Assembly: GCA_937891045.1 (NCBI GenBank)
Contig: CALBEV010000138.1
Span: 1-13,210 of the forward strand
Origin: an uncultured Burkholderiales bacterium
Lineage (GTDB): Bacteria > Pseudomonadota > Gammaproteobacteria > Burkholderiales > Burkholderiaceae
DNA length: 13,210 nt
Direction: 5' to 3'
The translations under genes were made by a program, and so were the position numbers. The notes below the pieces were generated by a model. That model was not told the origin of the DNA. It did not search any database and saw nothing but the letters and a program-made list of their open reading frames with translations. This document shows, piece by piece, positions 1 through 6,576 of this stretch (position 1 is its first letter; each line of letters starts with the position of its first letter).

Positions 1-1578
1 CAAACGGCTGGCAATCGCTTCCAAACTTTCCAAGGCACTGGCGTCGATGTCGTTCACCGCCGAGCATTGCAACAACACATGTTCAAGTTCAGGGCGCGAT
101 GCCACTTCAGCGTTGATGCGGTCTTCCACCCCCCGCGCATTGGCAAAGAACATGCTGGCATCGACCCGCAGGCACACCAACTTGGGACTCACCAACACGT
201 CGTGGCGCAGCACGTTGCGGAAATACTCGGTGCCGGGCACCAAGCCCACGGTGGCAATGTGGGGCCGACTGGCACGGAACAAAAACAGCGCCAAAGACAC
301 CACCACACCCATGACCAAACCGCTTTCCACACCCACCAGCAGGGTGGCCAACAAGGTGGTGGCCACGGCGATGAAGTCGAGTTTGGAAAAGCGCCAAGTA
401 GATTTCAAAATGCTGAAGTCCACCAAAGACAACACGGCCACCACGATGGTGGCGGCCAAGGTGGCTTGCGGCAAATAAAACAGTGCGGGTGTCAAGAACA
501 AGGAGGCCAAGGTGATGCCCACTGCGGTGTAAACCCCCGCTGCTGGCGTGACCGCACCGGCGTCAAAGTTGACCACCGAGCGTGCAAAACCGCCTGTGAC
601 GGGGAAGCCGCCGGTGAAAGCGGCTGACAAATTGCTGGCCCCCAAGGCCACCAACTCTTGGTCGGGCTCGATGCGCTGGCGGCGCTTGGCAGCCAGTGTT
701 TGACCCACCGACACCGATTCCACAAATCCCACGACGCTGATGAGCAGGGCGGGCACCAACAGCTCTTGCCAGAGCGCCCAATCCCACAACGGTGCGGTGA
801 GGGGCGGCAGGCCTTGCGGCACGGTGCCCACCAGTTTCATGCCTTGGCCTTGCCAATCCAGCCCCCAGGCCAAAACGGTGGTGAGCGCAATCGCCACCAC
901 AGGACCTGCTTTGGCCAGCACATCGGCCAGCTTGGGTTTCAAACCCGCGGACACAAGCAAAGGCTTCAAGCCCTTGCGCACCCAAAACAAAAACGCCGTG
1001 GCGGAGATGCCTACCACCAAGGTCAGCAGGTGCAGGTTCGAGGCTTGGTGCGCTAGCGAATTCAACAATTCAACAAAATTGTGCCCCTCGGCTTTCACGC
1101 CCATGATGGTTTTCAACTGGCTGAGCGCAATCAACAAACCCGAGGCGGAGATGAAACCGGAGATGACGGGGTGGCTTAAGAAATTGGCCAAGAAACCCAA
1201 ACGCAGCAAGCCCATCAGCAGCAACATGCCGCCCGACAAAAACGCCAAGGTGATGGCCACTTGCCAATAGGCATGGCTGCCTGCAACCGCATGTTCGGCC
1301 ACTGTCGCCGCGGTCATGAGGGACACCACCGCCACCGGACCCACGGCCAACACACGGCTGCTGCCCAACACCGCATACAACAAAAGCGGCGCCACGCTGG
1401 CGTACAAACCCACCTCGGGCGGCAACCCCGCCAGCAAGGCATAGGCCAGGCTTTGCGGGATCAGCATGATGGTGACGATCAGTGCCGCCACCGCGTCGTT
1501 GGTGAAGGTTTCTCTGTTGTATTGGCGACCCCAATCGAGCAGGGGAACCGAGGGCAGCCAGCGTGTCAGTGCAGTCAT
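1..1578 (-). CDS. SulP family inorganic anion transporter with STAS domain (partial, 3' end outside window)
   Basis: The minus strand stays open for all 526 codons from ATG 1578-1576 to position 1, so the C-terminus lies outside the window. The N-terminus reads MTALTRWLPSVPLLDWGRQ, followed by the SulP signature region (LIPQSLAYALLAGLPPEVGLYAS, then SSRVLAVGPVAVVSLMT) and about ten hydrophobic segments. The last ~90 residues are a cytoplasmic STAS domain; NDIDASALESL (about residues 509-519) is the conserved STAS loop with its Asp-x-Ser motif. SulP proteins move sulfate, bicarbonate or related anions across the inner membrane. As the last gene of a sulfide-responsive operon it more likely handles sulfite or sulfate produced by sulfide oxidation, but substrate and direction are inferred. 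The start overlaps the SQR stop by one base (TGATG), indicating translational coupling. A SulP gene also ends the bigR operons of Xylella and Agrobacterium. Family assignment is very secure. Confidence 0.93.
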   Translation of the reverse strand, partial: MTALTRWLPSVPLLDWGRQYNRETFTNDAVAALIVTIMLIPQSLAYALLAGLPPEVGLYASVAPLLLYAVLGSSRVLAVGPVAVVSLMTAATVAEHAVAGSHAYWQVAITLAFLSGGMLLLMGLLRLGFLANFLSHPVISGFISASGLLIALSQLKTIMGVKAEGHNFVELLNSLAHQASNLHLLTLVVGISATAFLFWVRKGLKPLLVSAGLKPKLADVLAKAGPVVAIALTTVLAWGLDWQGQGMKLVGTVPQGLPPLTAPLWDWALWQELLVPALLISVVGFVESVSVGQTLAAKRRQRIEPDQELVALGASNLSAAFTGGFPVTGGFARSVVNFDAGAVTPAAGVYTAVGITLASLFLTPALFYLPQATLAATIVVAVLSLVDFSILKSTWRFSKLDFIAVATTLLATLLVGVESGLVMGVVVSLALFLFRASRPHIATVGLVPGTEYFRNVLRHDVLVSPKLVCLRVDASMFFANARGVEDRINAEVASRPELEHVLLQCSAVNDIDASALESLEAIASRL

Positions 1579-3245
1579 CAGCCCACCATTTCAGGTTGCG
1601 CCATCCATTCGCGGCCTTTGAGCATGGCTTCCCAGTAGATGGGGGGCAGGATGCGTTCTTTCAGGTACCAAGCCAGTGCAGAAGGCTTGGTGCCGTCGAT
1701 GAGCCAAGAAGGGAAGCTGGGGGCCACCTTGCCGCCGTAGGTGAATTCGGCCAACACAATCTTGCCGCGTTCCACCGTGAGTGGGCATGAACCATAGCCG
1801 TCGTACTTGGCAATGCCTTGGCGTTGACCCATGGCCACCAAGAGGTTGTGGGCCACCACGGGGGCTTGCTTGCGGGCCGCGGCAGCGGTTTTGGCGTTGG
1901 TGGTGTTGGCCACATCGCCCAAAGCAAACACATTGGTGTAGGTTTTGTGGCGCAGGGAAGCGGGGTCCACATCCACCCAACCAGCGGCGTCGACCAAGGG
2001 GCTGACACGCACAAAATCGGGGGCTTTTTGTGGCGGCACCACGTGGATCATGTCGAAGTCGCGCACGACTTTTTCTTTGCTGCCGTCGGGCATGTTTTTC
2101 ATGAATGTGGCTTTGTGCGCTGGGCCGTCCACGGCCACCAGGGTTTCGCCAAAGTTCAGGCCAATCCGGTACTTCTTGACGTATTCCATCAGGGCGGGCA
2201 CATAGTCGGCCACGCCAAACAGCACGGCACCTGCATTGGAAAACTGGATATCAATGTTGTTGAGCACCCCTTGGCGGGTCCAATGGTCGGCCGACAAGTA
2301 CATGGCTTTTTGCGGCGCACCAGCGCACTTGATCGGCATGGGTGGCTGGGTGAACAGCGCCTTGCCCCCTTTCAAGTTTTGCACCAGTTCCCAGGTGTAG
2401 GGGGCCAGGTCGAAGCGGTAATTGGAGGTCACGCCATTGCGGCCCAAGGTGTCGTTCAAACCTTCAATGCCTTGCCAGTCCAGTTTCAAGCCGGGGCACA
2501 CCACCAACTGTTTGTACTTCACCACGCGGCAACCTTCCAAAATGACTTGGTTGTGCTCGGGCTCGAAAGCCGCCACTGCCGCCTTGATCCAGCTGACATC
2601 GGTGGGGATGACCGAGGCCATGGTGCGGGCGGTCTCGCTGGGTTTGAAGATGCCGCCACCGACCATGGTCCATCCTGGTTGGTAGAAGTGGGCGTCCGCG
2701 GGGTCGATGATGGCGATGTCCAGTTGCGGGCTGCGTTGCAGCAAACTTGCCGCCACGGAGATGCCTGCGGCACCGCCGCCGACGATCACCACATCGTGGC
2801 TGGCATCGGCTTGGTCTGAGGGCGTTTTGCCGCCATTGGCGATGCGTTGCACCAAGGGTTTCATGTCAAAGCCCACTTTGGTGGAGGCTTCCAAAATCTG
2901 GGGCAGGGGGGTGACACCAGATTGCGACAAGGCCCACATGGTGGTGGAGCGCATGCCGCTTCGGCAATAGGCCAAAACGGGGCCGGGCAGGGTGTGGAGC
3001 AACTGGCCAAACACCTTGCCGTCTTCGTCGCGCACCTTGCCTGTTTCAGCAGGCAGGTATTGGGCTTGCAGGCCATATTGACGAGCCGCAGCTTCAATTT
3101 CTTGGAAGCTGGGTTGGTCGGGACCTTCGCCATCGGGGCGGTTGCAAATGATGGCTTTGAAGCCGGCCTCAGCCACAGCTTGCATCTCGGAAATCAAGAT
3201 CTGAGGGCTGATGGAAAGGTTGGGGGTGAGTGCTTTGATGTCCAT
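1578..3245 (-). CDS. sqr: DUF442/TIGR01244 domain fused to type II-like sulfide:quinone oxidoreductase
   Basis: This 555-residue protein has two parts. Residues 1-~125 are a DUF442 (TIGR01244) phosphatase/rhodanese-like domain, starting MDIKALTPNLSISPQI, with the conserved IICNRPDGE (C34) and the active-site loop CRSGMR (C94-R99). Residues ~148-555 are a flavoprotein resembling human mitochondrial SQOR: dinucleotide fold VGGGAAG (155-161), KCAGAPQKAMYLS (C307, matching human Cys201), FALGDVANTTNAKTAAAARKQ (flavin-binding, 440-460), YDGYGSCPL and a C-terminal amphipathic segment typical of monotopic membrane attachment. SQR oxidises sulfide, transfers the sulfane sulfur to a thiol acceptor and reduces quinone. 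At the position of the second human redox cysteine (Cys379, GDC) this protein has Val445. I chose ATG 3245 because the homology begins there; a TTG at 3269 overlapping the upstream stop is possible but adds only eight non-family residues. It is fourth in the repressor-led operon. Confidence 0.9.
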   Translation of the reverse strand: MDIKALTPNLSISPQILISEMQAVAEAGFKAIICNRPDGEGPDQPSFQEIEAAARQYGLQAQYLPAETGKVRDEDGKVFGQLLHTLPGPVLAYCRSGMRSTTMWALSQSGVTPLPQILEASTKVGFDMKPLVQRIANGGKTPSDQADASHDVVIVGGGAAGISVAASLLQRSPQLDIAIIDPADAHFYQPGWTMVGGGIFKPSETARTMASVIPTDVSWIKAAVAAFEPEHNQVILEGCRVVKYKQLVVCPGLKLDWQGIEGLNDTLGRNGVTSNYRFDLAPYTWELVQNLKGGKALFTQPPMPIKCAGAPQKAMYLSADHWTRQGVLNNIDIQFSNAGAVLFGVADYVPALMEYVKKYRIGLNFGETLVAVDGPAHKATFMKNMPDGSKEKVVRDFDMIHVVPPQKAPDFVRVSPLVDAAGWVDVDPASLRHKTYTNVFALGDVANTTNAKTAAAARKQAPVVAHNLLVAMGQRQGIAKYDGYGSCPLTVERGKIVLAEFTYGGKVAPSFPSWLIDGTKPSALAWYLKERILPPIYWEAMLKGREWMAQPEMVG

Positions 3246-3265
3246 GATGTGTCCAGTTGTGAGGC

Positions 3266-3730
3266 TCAAGCCGCGTTGAATTTTTCTTTGCGGGGTGCGT
3301 GGACAAAACGGTCCATGAGTTCAAAGCCCAACATGCCGACCAACATGGCCAACACGAATACCAGCGCTTTGGGTTGGCCATCGGCCATGGATACCAAGGC
3401 AGGGCCGGGGCAAAAACCGGCCAGTCCCCAGCCCGTGCCAAACATCAAACTACCGATGACCAGCTTTTTGTCGATGTCCATGTTGTTGGGGAAACGCAAT
3501 ACGCCGCCCAAGAACGTGGTGGTGCGTTTTTTGGCGACGGTGAAAGCGAAAAAGCCCACCATGATGGCGCCGCCCATGACCAGGGCGAGCGATGGGTCCC
3601 AACTGCCAAACAGGTCGAGAAAACCGATCACCTTGCCAGGGTCGGTCATGCCCGAAAGCATCAGGCCGAGGCCAAAGCTCAGGCCAACCGCGAATTCGAC
3701 GAGATGGTGGATGTGGTTTTTTTGAATCAT
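3266..3730 (-). CDS. YeeE/YedE (DUF6691-type) sulfur-transport membrane protein, second copy
   Basis: A 154-residue membrane protein with about four hydrophobic helices. Two family motifs are visible: LMLSGMTDPGKVIGFLDLFGSWDPSL near residues 23-48, and GTGWGLAGFCPGPALVS near residues 98-114, whose cysteine is the conserved one in the YeeE/YedE half-transporters. This family includes the thiosulfate importer TsuA/YeeE, in which conserved cysteines line the path. The small paired genes seen here are thought to act as two halves of one channel for a sulfur species; the substrate is not proven and the pairing is inferred from adjacency. An AAGGA ribosome site lies 7 bases before ATG 3730, and only nine bases separate it from the upstream yeeE-like stop. 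Its TGA at 3268-3266 touches the possible TTG start of the SQR gene. Length is normal for this half-size subfamily. Confidence 0.85.
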   Translation of the reverse strand: MIQKNHIHHLVEFAVGLSFGLGLMLSGMTDPGKVIGFLDLFGSWDPSLALVMGGAIMVGFFAFTVAKKRTTTFLGGVLRFPNNMDIDKKLVIGSLMFGTGWGLAGFCPGPALVSMADGQPKALVFVLAMLVGMLGFELMDRFVHAPRKEKFNAA

Positions 3731-3739
3731 GATTTTTCC

Positions 3740-4177
3740 TTAAATGACGTGACGCATGACGTAAACAGTGATGAAGCCAGCGCCCATGAATGAAGCGGTG
3801 GCCACCAAAGATCGAGGAGACAAACGGCTCAAGCCGCAGACCCCGTGACCGCTGGTGCAACCCGAGGCATAGCGGGTGCCGATACCGACCAACAAACCTG
3901 CGGCCACCACCAAGAAATCGCTCGCTTCAATCCGGGGTGCAGTGATGTATTGCACGGGTACCACGGCATGAAAAACAGCGGGTGCTGCAAACAGGCCCAG
4001 CATGAAAGCGATCCGCCAAGTGGTGTCCCCCACTTTGGGAGGGAACAGCCCACCCAAGATGCCACTGATGCCCAGGATGCGGCCATTCACCAGGATGAAA
4101 ATAGCCGAGGCCAGCCCCAAAATGATGCCGCCGGTAAGGGATGCCCAAGGGGTGAAATTTGTCCAATCGATGCTCAT
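3740..4177 (-). CDS. YeeE/YedE family sulfur-transport membrane protein, first copy
   Basis: A 145-residue inner-membrane protein with four to five hydrophobic segments. It carries the diagnostic GTRYASGCTSGHGVCGLSRLS motif (about residues 100-120), in which the two cysteines of GCTSGHGVCG are the hallmark of the YeeE/YedE family and equivalent to substrate-path cysteines in the thiosulfate transporter. It also has NGRILGISGILGG near residue 31. The next gene encodes the complementary half with the GFCPGPA motif, so the two probably assemble together. The start codon overlaps the repressor stop as ATGA (4177-4174), and a GGAGA ribosome site sits about 6 bases upstream inside the repressor gene, so the pair is translationally coupled. 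The same repressor-YedE-YeeE order is known in bigR operons, where these permeases are linked to export or import of sulfite, thiosulfate or sulfide-derived species. The exact substrate is unknown. Confidence 0.87.
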   Translation of the reverse strand: MSIDWTNFTPWASLTGGIILGLASAIFILVNGRILGISGILGGLFPPKVGDTTWRIAFMLGLFAAPAVFHAVVPVQYITAPRIEASDFLVVAAGLLVGIGTRYASGCTSGHGVCGLSRLSPRSLVATASFMGAGFITVYVMRHVI

Positions 4178-4503
4178 GTGTTGTCTCCTGCGTTAGGTCT
4201 GCAAAATTGATCAAATAAAACGTTCATGACCGCCAGTGCTTGAGGGCTGGCGATTTGGTAATAGATGTTTTTGCCGTCTCTGCGTGTGGTCACCAGTTCT
4301 TCGTCTCGCAAGACAGTCAGTTGCTGGGACAGGGTGGGTTGCAGGATGCCCAAAATCTCTTCGAGTTCGCCCACCCGTTTTTCCCCTTGTGACAGCTGGC
4401 ACAGCAGCATGAGCCGGTCGGGGTTGGAGAGCACTTTCATCAGTCGGCAGGCATTGCCAGCCGACGATTTCATTTTGTCTAGGTCCAAGGTGGTTGTGTC
4501 CAT
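4174..4503 (-). CDS. bigR: ArsR-family persulfide-sensing repressor (BigR/SqrR type)
   Basis: A 109-residue winged-helix ArsR protein. The recognition-helix region reads LEEILGILQPTLSQQLTVLRDEELV (about 47-71), followed by the wing TTRRDGKNIYYQI. It lacks the metal-binding CxC of ArsR/SmtB. Instead it has Cys35 (LMLLCQLSQG) and Cys101 (LFDQFCRP), 66 residues apart, the same separation as the redox pair of Xylella BigR (Cys42/Cys108) and Rhodobacter SqrR (Cys41/Cys107). In those proteins the pair is linked by a disulfide or polysulfide bridge when hydropersulfides accumulate, which releases DNA. Cys19 is an extra cysteine. The gene is the first of the minus-strand operon and sits beside a 31-bp palindrome, so it should repress itself and the divergent dioxygenase operon. 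A weak AGGA ribosome site lies upstream of ATG 4503. The persulfide-sensor role is inferred from the cysteines and context. Confidence 0.9.
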   Translation of the reverse strand: MDTTTLDLDKMKSSAGNACRLMKVLSNPDRLMLLCQLSQGEKRVGELEEILGILQPTLSQQLTVLRDEELVTTRRDGKNIYYQIASPQALAVMNVLFDQFCRPNAGDNT

Positions 4504-4539
4504 GGGCGGTTTTCCTGGCTGTTTTTGTGAAGATGTGAA

Positions 4540-4568
4540 AGTATATTGACAAACAGATTATTTGTCAA
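4540..4568 (-). promoter_or_regulatory. Sigma70-like promoter for the repressor-yeeE-sqr-sulP direction
   Basis: On the minus strand TTGACA (4568-4563) is followed, after exactly 17 bases, by TATACT (4545-4540), a 5/6 match to the -10 consensus. Transcription should start near 4533, about 30 bases before the repressor ATG at 4503. It overlaps the rightward promoter almost completely, so the two polymerases cannot occupy the site together. Confidence 0.78.
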
Positions 4569-4572
4569 TATA
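4542..4572. promoter_or_regulatory. Palindromic operator, probable BigR box
   Basis: A perfect inverted repeat lies in the divergent intergenic region: TATATTGACAAA at 4542-4553 and its exact reverse complement TTTGTCAATATA at 4561-4572, separated by seven bases (CAGATTA). It is strongly AT-rich within GC-richer surroundings. Each arm carries a TTGACA -35 box, and the -10 boxes of the two divergent promoters overlap the opposite arms. BigR-type repressors are known to bind AT-rich palindromes over their own promoters. Binding by the adjacent ArsR protein is inferred, not shown. Confidence 0.85.
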
Positions 4573-4574
4573 TT
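4546..4574 (+). promoter_or_regulatory. Sigma70-like promoter for the dioxygenase-methyltransferase-cyd-rhodanese-sox direction
   Basis: TTGACA (4546-4551) is a perfect -35 box. After exactly 17 bases comes TATATT (4569-4574), a 5/6 match to the -10 consensus. Transcription should start near 4581, giving a leader of about 25 bases before ATG 4606. Both boxes lie within or touch the palindromic operator, so bound repressor would occlude RNA polymerase. Confidence 0.8.
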
Positions 4575-4593
4575 ATCACCAACCTAATTCAAA

Positions 4594-4599
4594 AAGGAG
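4594..4599 (+). promoter_or_regulatory. Strong ribosome binding site for the persulfide dioxygenase
   Basis: AAGGAG ends 6 bases before ATG 4606. It is one of the best ribosome sites in the window and fixes the start of the dioxygenase gene. It contrasts with the weak AGGA in front of the divergent repressor gene, suggesting enzyme is made in excess over repressor once the promoters open. Confidence 0.8.
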
Positions 4600-4605
4600 T
4601 TTTCG

Positions 4606-5481
4606 ATGACCACCGCAACGCTCAACCCCCAAGTTCACGGTATTTTTGACCCGGCCACCTGGACCGTGACCTATGTGGTTTATGAAAAAACAGGCTCGGC
4701 CTGCGCCATCATCGACTCGGTTTTGGACTACGACCCCAAGTCGGGGCGCACCAGCCACAAGTCTGCTGACAAAGTGATTGAGTTTGTCAAAGCCAACGAT
4801 TTGAAAGTGGAATGGATTATGGAAACCCATGCCCATGCCGACCATTTGTCCGCTGCGCCTTATTTGAAACAGCATTTGGGTGGCAAAACCGCCATTGGCA
4901 ACCACATCAGCGGCGTGCAAAAAGTGTTCAAGGGCATTTTCAACATGGAAGCTGATTTCAAACCGGATGGCTCACAGTTTGACCATTTGTTCGCTGAAGG
5001 CGAAGTGGTGCAAGTGGGCGGTCTCACCGGCCACACGATGTATGTGCCCGGTCACACGCCCGCTTGCGTGGCCTACCAGTTTGGCGACGCGGTGTTTGTG
5101 GGTGACACCATGTTCATGCCCGATGTCGGCACAGCACGCTGCGACTTCCCCGGTGGTGACGCGAAAACCTTGTACGCCTCCACCCGCAAAATTTTGAGCT
5201 TGCCCCCAGCCACCCGTTTGTTCATGTGCCACGACTACCCACCCAATGGCCGCCCTGTGAACTTCGAGACCACCGTGGCCGATCAAAAAGCGAACAACAT
5301 CCATGTGCACGACGGCATCAGCGAAGCCGAGTTTGTGGCGATGCGCACCAAGCGGGACGCCACCTTGGAAATGCCGGTGCTCATCCTGCCAGCCGTGCAA
5401 ATCAACATCCGTGCAGGTGAGTTGCCACCCAAGGAAGACAACGGCATTGCCTACGCCAAAATTCCTTTGAACGCACTGTGA
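4606..5481 (+). CDS. blh: Persulfide dioxygenase-like MBL-fold metalloenzyme (ETHE1/Blh type, without DUF442 domain)
   Basis: A 291-residue cytoplasmic metallo-beta-lactamase-fold protein. Visible metal-site motifs are THAHADH (H75, H77, D79, H80), PGHTP (H150), GDTMF (D167) and CHDYPP (H209), in family order. The stretch VGTARCDFPGGDAKTLYAS (about 174-192) is typical of the ETHE1/Blh branch rather than glyoxalase II. Persulfide dioxygenases use a single iron, bound by two His and one Asp, to oxidise glutathione persulfide to sulfite and GSH, which is the step after SQR. Blh proteins of bigR operons carry DUF442 at the N-terminus. Here the enzyme starts directly with the MBL domain, and the DUF442 domain sits on SQR instead. 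It is the first gene of the rightward operon, under the palindromic operator. The main alternative is another MBL hydrolase, unlikely given motif and context. Confidence 0.9.
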   Translation: MTTATLNPQVHGIFDPATWTVTYVVYEKTGSACAIIDSVLDYDPKSGRTSHKSADKVIEFVKANDLKVEWIMETHAHADHLSAAPYLKQHLGGKTAIGNHISGVQKVFKGIFNMEADFKPDGSQFDHLFAEGEVVQVGGLTGHTMYVPGHTPACVAYQFGDAVFVGDTMFMPDVGTARCDFPGGDAKTLYASTRKILSLPPATRLFMCHDYPPNGRPVNFETTVADQKANNIHVHDGISEAEFVAMRTKRDATLEMPVLILPAVQINIRAGELPPKEDNGIAYAKIPLNAL

Positions 5482-5494
5482 AGGTGCGCAAACC

Positions 5495-6112
5495 ATGACA
5501 GGTTTTTCCAACCCGCAAGCCATGTGGGACAAGCGTTTCTCTACGCCCGACTATGTGTTTGGCGAAGAGCCCAACGCCTTTTTGGTGTCCCAAGCGGCAC
5601 GCCTAGGAATGGGCCACGCACTGGCCTTGGCCGATGGCGAAGGGCGCAACAGTGTTTGGCTGGCCCAGCAAGGCTTCACGGTTGATGCCTTTGATTTTTC
5701 TGTTCCAGCGATCGACAAAGCCAAAGCGCTGGACAAGAAGCACCAGGTGAGCGTGAATTTCATCCACAGTGATTGGCAGTCGTTTGACTGGAAGCCCGCG
5801 CATTACGACCTGGTCGCGGGTGTCTTTTTCCAATTTGCAGCACCCGATGAACGTGCCGAGTTGTTTGAAAAAATCAAGCAATGCCTCAAGCCAGGAGGCG
5901 TGCTGCTGATCCAAGGCTATGGCAAAAACCAGTTGACTTACAAGACGGGTGGCCCAGACAAGCTGGATCATTTGTACGACGAAGACTTGCTGCGTCAAGC
6001 CTTTGCCGGCTTTGATGTGCAGGTCTGTCAAACCTATGAAACCTCCATTCAAGAGGGTGCAGGCCACAGTGGCATGTCAGCGCTGGTGGGCTTTGTAGCC
6101 AAAAAACCATGA
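5495..6112 (+). CDS. Class I SAM-dependent methyltransferase (TehB/thiol methyltransferase-like)
   Basis: A 205-residue Rossmann-fold methyltransferase. The N-terminus MWDKRFSTPDYVFGEEPNAFL (10-30) matches the start of a small-methyltransferase group related to TehB. Motif I is ALALADGEGRNSVWLA (about 42-57), the acidic end of beta 2 is DAFDFS (64-69), and motif III-like LKPGGVLLIQGYG lies near 129-141. The family methylates small soft nucleophiles such as tellurite, selenite or thiols in some members, but the substrate cannot be read from the sequence. Placement 13 bases after the dioxygenase and overlapping the thioredoxin start by four bases suggests a role with sulfide or a persulfide, perhaps S-methylation to a volatile thiol; this is inference only. 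No signal peptide or membrane segment is visible. Confidence 0.8.
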   Translation: MTGFSNPQAMWDKRFSTPDYVFGEEPNAFLVSQAARLGMGHALALADGEGRNSVWLAQQGFTVDAFDFSVPAIDKAKALDKKHQVSVNFIHSDWQSFDWKPAHYDLVAGVFFQFAAPDERAELFEKIKQCLKPGGVLLIQGYGKNQLTYKTGGPDKLDHLYDEDLLRQAFAGFDVQVCQTYETSIQEGAGHSGMSALVGFVAKKP

Positions 6113-6549
6113 ACCCCTTGCATCTGGTTTGTCCCCATTGCAACGCCACCAACCGGGTGCCGTCTGACAAATTGCAAGCCGAGTTGAGCTGTGGGGTGTG
6201 CCATGCGCCCTTGCTCAGTCATCAACCCGACAACTTGGGCGAAGTCGCTTTCAAGGCGCAATTGGCCAAAAGCGATTTGCCTTTGGTGGTGGACTTTTTG
6301 GCGCCGTGGTGTGGCCCTTGTCGGATGATGGCACCCGCATACGAAAAAGTGAGTCAAGACATGCATGGGCGAGCCCGCTTTGTGAAGGTCAACACCTAGG
6401 ACGAACAAAGCTTGGCTGCGACCTACAACATTCGAAGCATTCCCACATTGGCGGTGTTTGCGGCTGGCCGTGAACTGGCCAGACAACCTGGGGCGATGTC
6501 GGCCCCCGATTTGGCGCGTTGGGTCAGCGCTGCGTTGCTCAAGGTTTGA
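6109..6549 (+). pseudogene. trxC: Thioredoxin TrxC-like, interrupted by an in-frame TAG
   Basis: The reading frame starts at ATG 6109, overlapping the methyltransferase stop as ATGA, and codes for a Trx2/TrxC-type protein. It has an N-terminal zinc ribbon (CPHC and CGVC, residues 8-11 and 28-31) and the redox site APWCGPCR (about 65-72). At 6397-6399 a TAG replaces codon 97. The same frame then continues without another stop to TGA 6547-6549 and encodes the rest of the fold, including the cis-proline loop IRSIPTLAVF and the C-terminal helix. Read through, it would be 146 residues, the usual TrxC length. In E. coli TrxC the sequence is VNTEAERELS, so the TAG sits where a Glu is expected, consistent with a single GAG-to-TAG change. 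The 96-residue product lacks the cis-Pro loop and last strands and is probably not functional. Alternatives are a base-call error or amber suppression. Confidence 0.85.
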
Positions 6550-6576
6550 ACTGACCCCAAACTTCAAGGAAAGATC

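Noticed and set aside
67..1056. Plus-strand open frames rich in His and Gln across the left end (67-627 and 658-1056).
   Set aside because: They lie exactly codon-on-codon opposite the SulP gene, which has clear SulP and STAS motifs over the whole stretch; they are shadow frames.
1818..2819. Long 333-residue open frame on the plus strand opposite the SQR gene, rich in His, Gly and Val.
   Set aside because: It is antisense to a well-conserved SQR gene, has no family resemblance or credible ribosome site, and its composition follows from the complementary codon bias of the real gene.
3243..3269. TTG 3269 as start of the SQR gene, overlapping the upstream stop.
   Set aside because: The family start MDIKALTP corresponds to ATG 3245; the extra eight residues are not family-like. 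The overlap remains possible but less likely.
6397..6399. TAG as a pyrrolysine or programmed readthrough codon.
   Set aside because: Pyrrolysine is not expected in this lineage, thioredoxins are not known users, and no readthrough context or structure is evident. A nonsense change or sequence error is simpler.
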